A stretch of DNA of 14,219 nt from Candidatus Liptonbacteria bacterium RIFCSPLOWO2_01_FULL_53_13 (GTDB lineage: Bacteria > Patescibacteriota > Minisyncoccia > UBA6257 > 2-01-FULL-56-20), in the NCBI GenBank assembly GCA_001818895.1, contig MHLB01000064.1, forward strand, positions 12,718 through 26,936, given 5' to 3'. Position 1 is the first letter of the stretch. Every line of letters begins with the position of its first letter. Both the position numbers and the translations under genes were made by a program. Under the pieces are notes generated by a model. The model ran no database searches and had not been told where the DNA came from. It saw only the letters and a list, made by a program, of their open reading frames with translations. Positions 13,047 through 14,219 of the stretch are shown piece after piece.

Positions 13047-13471
13047 CCTAATTCGGAAAGTTTCTCCGCGATCTCATCCGACGCGCCTTCGGTTTTTTCT
13101 TTGTAGCGCGCCCATTCTTCTTTGTCCCACACCTCCGCGCGGTTATAGAGTCCCGCAACGACCACTTCTTTCTTGAGTCCCGCATACTTCCGCAAGTAGT
13201 CCGGAATGAGGATTCTTCCCTGCGCGTCAAGCTCCACGTCCGAGGCGCCCGCGAGCATGAGCCGCACGAATGCGCGCGAGTTCGCCTGCGCCAAGGGCAA
13301 TGCGATAAGTTTCTCCGCAAGCACCTGCCACTCGGCGGGCGCGAATACGAAAAGACATCTATCAAGTCCGCGCGTGATGATGGCGCCGGCGGATATTTTG
13401 TCGCGGAACTTCGCCGGAAGCGCCATTCGACCTTTGGTGTCCAGATTGTGATGGTATTCTCCGAGTAGCAT
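13040..13471 (-). CDS. mraZ: Transcriptional regulator MraZ
   Basis: MraZ is an AbrB/SpoVT-like DNA-binding protein that regulates its own dcw operon. The 143-residue protein has the expected two repeats: MLLGEYHHNLDTKGRMALPA (DTKGR at 11-15) and ELDAQGRILIPDYLRKYAGL (DAQGR at 82-86), each followed by a -LPAKFR/-IPDYLR helix. The MLLGEY start matches the family exactly, which fixes ATG 13471 although the base right before it already belongs to a TTTAGGG repeat tract and no Shine-Dalgarno sequence exists. It is first in the order mraZ, rsmH, ftsL, ftsI, murF. A four-unit direct-repeat operator and a sigma70-type promoter are found upstream. Confidence 0.97.
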   Translation of the reverse strand: MLLGEYHHNLDTKGRMALPAKFRDKISAGAIITRGLDRCLFVFAPAEWQVLAEKLIALPLAQANSRAFVRLMLAGASDVELDAQGRILIPDYLRKYAGLKKEVVVAGLYNRAEVWDKEEWARYKEKTEGASDEIAEKLSELGI

Positions 13472-13535
13472 GGTTTAGGGTTTAGGGTTTAGGGTTTAGG
13501 GTTTAGGGTTTAGGGTTTAGGGTTTAGGGTTTAGG
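13472..13535. repeat. Telomere-like (TTTAGGG)n tandem repeat in the mraZ leader
   Basis: Eight perfect TTTAGGG copies run from 13474 to 13529 and a ninth, partial copy ends at 13535. Reading on the mraZ strand the tract is CCCTAAA and runs to within two bases of the ATG. It occupies the position where a ribosome-binding site would be. Confidence 0.97.
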
Positions 13536-13545
13536 ACTCTTTGCC

Positions 13546-13573
13546 CTACACCCTACTGGCTACACCCTATACT
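13546..13573. repeat. CTANNNN heptad array upstream of the telomere-like tract
   Basis: Four 7-nt units begin at 13546, 13553, 13560 and 13567 (CTACACC, CTACTGG, CTACACC, CTATACT). The CCCTA core can pair with the neighbouring TAGGG repeats, making this another inverted heptad pair, with the order of the arms reversed relative to the others. Confidence 0.7.
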
Positions 13574-13593
13574 CTCATTTAGTTCTGCACAGA

Positions 13594-13633
13594 AATGGTC
13601 ACTTATCCCCACAGTTATCCACAACTCCCCACT
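13594..13633 (-). promoter_or_regulatory. Probable MraZ operator (four 10-bp direct repeats)
   Basis: On the mraZ strand four consecutive 10-mers start AGTGGGG, TGTGGAT, TGTGGGG and AGTGACC, with GTG at exact 10-bp spacing. Known MraZ boxes are 10-bp-period direct repeats (TGGGN plus a 5-nt spacer in E. coli; AAAGTG-type units in Mollicutes). The site starts just after the predicted -10 box, fitting autorepression of the dcw operon. Confidence 0.75.
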
Positions 13634-13641
13634 TGGTCTTA

Positions 13642-13669
13642 ATCTTACCCCACCTGAACTCTGCGTCAA
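13642..13669 (-). promoter_or_regulatory. Predicted sigma70-type promoter of the dcw operon
   Basis: Minus-strand TTGACG (13669-13664) and TAAGAT (13647-13642) are separated by 16 nt. Transcription would start near 13635, giving a leader of about 160 nt that contains the MraZ box and both heptad tracts. Confidence 0.5.
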
Positions 13670-13716
13670 ATACGATAAGAAAACCAAAAATACCCTTGAT
13701 TTATAAGGATTAAATC

Positions 13717-13742
13717 AAAAAAACCGGTGAGTTATTCACAGG
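13717..13742 (-). terminator. Intrinsic terminator of the HAD-family gene
   Basis: On the minus strand CCTGTGA-ATAAC-TCACCGG (13742-13724; one mismatch in the stem) is followed directly by seven T (13723-13717). It starts 9 nt after the stop codon of the HAD gene and separates it from the dcw promoter. Confidence 0.75.
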
Positions 13743-13751
13743 TTACGCAAG

Positions 13752-14219
13752 CTACAGATCCTTCACGTCAATATAATCTATCCCCACATTCGCCGCCGCC
13801 TCTTTGTCGCACGCGCTATCTCCGAAGAATACATAGCGGTTAAGAGGGGTGCTATCCGCGACAAGAGAGAATCCTTCGGGATCGGGTTTAATATAGAAAA
13901 CGTCGTCGCTCGTGATAATTTTATCAAACATATGGAATACGTTCAGTTTTTTGAGCTGTTCTTCGACCGTCTTCTTCGTATTGGAAGACCATACGTATAG
14001 CTTGCAGTTTATCGCTTCGCGAATGATTTTCAGAACATCCTCATCCACCGCAAACCCGGTGACATGATCCCGCTCATATTGAGCGGCGAATGCCGATACT
14101 TTATCTTTGCATTCTTTGCCATATTTGCGAAAAAACCGGTTCTGATGCATGTGGACGCGCTCTTCCTTGAATGTCGGATCAAACGACCTGAAAATCTCAC
14201 TCACGCCAACGTGCCACCC
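13752..14219 (-). CDS. HAD-superfamily hydrolase, 5' truncated by the window edge
   Basis: The frame is open to the right edge, so 155 C-terminal residues are seen. The GTG at 14204 is not a necessary start. HAD motifs II to IV are present in order: YVWSSNT (Ser of motif II), IKPDPEGF (Lys of motif III) and FFGDSACDKEAA (acidic motif IV). Motif I (DxDxT/V) and the start must lie beyond the window. The central part, about 60 residues rich in aromatic and charged positions (DPTFKEERVHMHQNRFF), would be the cap. Members are mostly small-molecule phosphatases; the substrate cannot be told. An intrinsic terminator follows the gene. Confidence 0.85.
   Translation of the reverse strand, partial: GWHVGVSEIFRSFDPTFKEERVHMHQNRFFRKYGKECKDKVSAFAAQYERDHVTGFAVDEDVLKIIREAINCKLYVWSSNTKKTVEEQLKKLNVFHMFDKIITSDDVFYIKPDPEGFSLVADSTPLNRYVFFGDSACDKEAAANVGIDYIDVKDL

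Noticed and set aside
13472..13535. Eukaryotic telomere contamination or a linear chromosome end
   Set aside because: The tract is internal, flanked on both sides by bacterial genes, and belongs to a 7-nt repeat theme seen in other gaps of the window.
13603..13740. Possible oriC: TTATCCCCA, TTATCCACA and TTATTCACA resemble DnaA boxes near an AT-rich stretch
   Set aside because: The first two lie within the 10-bp direct repeats that fit an MraZ operator, and the third is in the stem-loop of a terminator. Only one is a perfect strong box, and no dnaA or dnaN is nearby.

Overview
The window looks like chromosome from a Patescibacteria/CPR bacterium, probably Parcubacteria-like. This is inferred from gene content and style, not from a marker phylogeny. 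Proteins are compact, Shine-Dalgarno (SD) sequences are weak or absent, tRNAs lack an encoded CCA, and almost every gap is filled by short degenerate repeats. A release factor 2 gene with its UGA-controlled frameshift shows that UGA is a stop codon here (standard bacterial code).

Left part (1-4541): the 3' two thirds of ddl (+) converges on a minus-strand group read DUF1653 protein, prfB (RF2, +1 programmed frameshift), ftsE, ftsX. A consensus extended -10 element lies upstream of this group. Next comes a short, single-domain asparaginase-like protein.

Middle (4542-8460): a broken tRNA remnant, tRNA-Thr(CGU), a Nudix hydrolase and a histidine-phosphatase-like protein in one operon, an ArsR-type regulator bracketed by two long near-identical palindromes, a patatin-like phospholipase, a slipin (SPFH) membrane protein, tRNA-Ser(UGA) and tRNA-Glu(CUC). 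All are on the minus strand.

Right part (8533-13751): a division and cell wall (dcw) cluster on the minus strand, read mraZ, rsmH, ftsL-like, ftsI, murF. It has a recognisable promoter and a probable MraZ operator (four GTG-containing 10-bp direct repeats) upstream of mraZ. A HAD-family hydrolase runs off the right edge and ends in a hairpin/T7 terminator. Together ddl, murF, ftsI, ftsL, mraZ, rsmH and ftsEX are peptidoglycan and division functions.

The most unusual signal is in the gaps. The spacers around ftsX, ftsE, ftsL, rsmH and mraZ carry heptanucleotide arrays, (CTAANNN)4 - spacer - (TTAGNNN)4, in inverted arrangement and hugging start and stop codons. The mraZ leader is a perfect telomere-like (TTTAGGG)8 version of the same 7-nt theme. 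A second repeat (42 nt, with TCGC-type motifs about 9-10 nt apart) flanks murF and encodes its C-terminal tail.
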